Assembly: GCA_002309955.1 (NCBI GenBank)
Contig: DBXQ01000079.1
Span: 1-14,727 of the forward strand
Source of the DNA: Bacteroidales bacterium UBA1208
GTDB lineage: Bacteria > Bacteroidota > Bacteroidia > Bacteroidales > P3
Reading direction: 5' to 3'
Length of the DNA: 14,727 nucleotides
The notes under the pieces were generated by a model. That model was not told the origin of the DNA, made no database searches, and was given only the letters and a program-made list of their open reading frames with translations. Below are positions 14,677 to 14,727 of this stretch, piece after piece; position 1 is the first letter of the stretch; every line of letters begins with the position of its first letter. A program made the translations under genes and the position numbers.

Positions 14677-14727
14677 ACAAAATCTTCCCCGTTGAGAGAG
14701 GAATAAACACGAAATGCCGTGGATTGT

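Noticed and set aside
1..14727. CRISPR array, tRNA, rRNA, insertion sequence or phage genes
   Set aside because: I looked for regular spaced repeats, cloverleaf-like sequences and transposase or integrase motifs and saw none.

Overview
The window looks like a chromosomal segment of an uncultured Bacteroidales (Bacteroidota) bacterium. Three things point there. Bacteroidetes-type promoters occur (TAnnTTTG -7 boxes, one with a perfect TTTG element 19 nt upstream). One secreted protein ends in a C-terminal type IX secretion (T9SS) sorting domain. The housekeeping genes (two multi-domain parvulins, MoxR ATPase, GuaB, PanB, a UPF0371 protein) read as Bacteroidetes versions. No mobile element, CRISPR array, tRNA or rRNA was seen.

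Layout. Bases 1-2142 (minus strand) hold two secreted-protein genes: gene B (2142-649), then gene A (580 to beyond the left edge). Bases 2143-2737 form a 595-nt divergent intergenic region with a promoter on each side and a cluster of hairpins between them. Bases 2738-4204 (plus) encode a UPF0371/DUF1846 protein. It converges on a six-gene minus-strand run that starts at guaB (12580) and ends at panB (4301). A 15-bp hairpin terminator sits at the convergence point. The order in the run is guaB, a 699-aa double-parvulin protein, a SurA-like double-parvulin protein, a MoxR AAA+ ATPase, a secreted hypothetical protein with a weak OmpA-like segment, and panB. Gaps are -1 to 93 nt, and the only good promoter seen is ahead of guaB, so this is probably one operon. 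It joins purine and pantothenate biosynthesis to periplasmic protein folding.

Bases 12847-14676 (plus) again hold two secreted-protein genes, in the same order as at the left end but on the other strand. B' is a 97-aa truncated relative of gene B. A' is a relative of gene A that is broken by a one-base frameshift at a T7 run and ends in a fibronectin-like segment and a T9SS sorting tail. The roughly 10.7-kb core is therefore flanked by an outward-facing, mirror-image pair of paralogous two-gene units, with the right-hand unit decayed or phase-shifted. This is the most unusual feature of the window. None of the four secreted proteins has a function I recognise.
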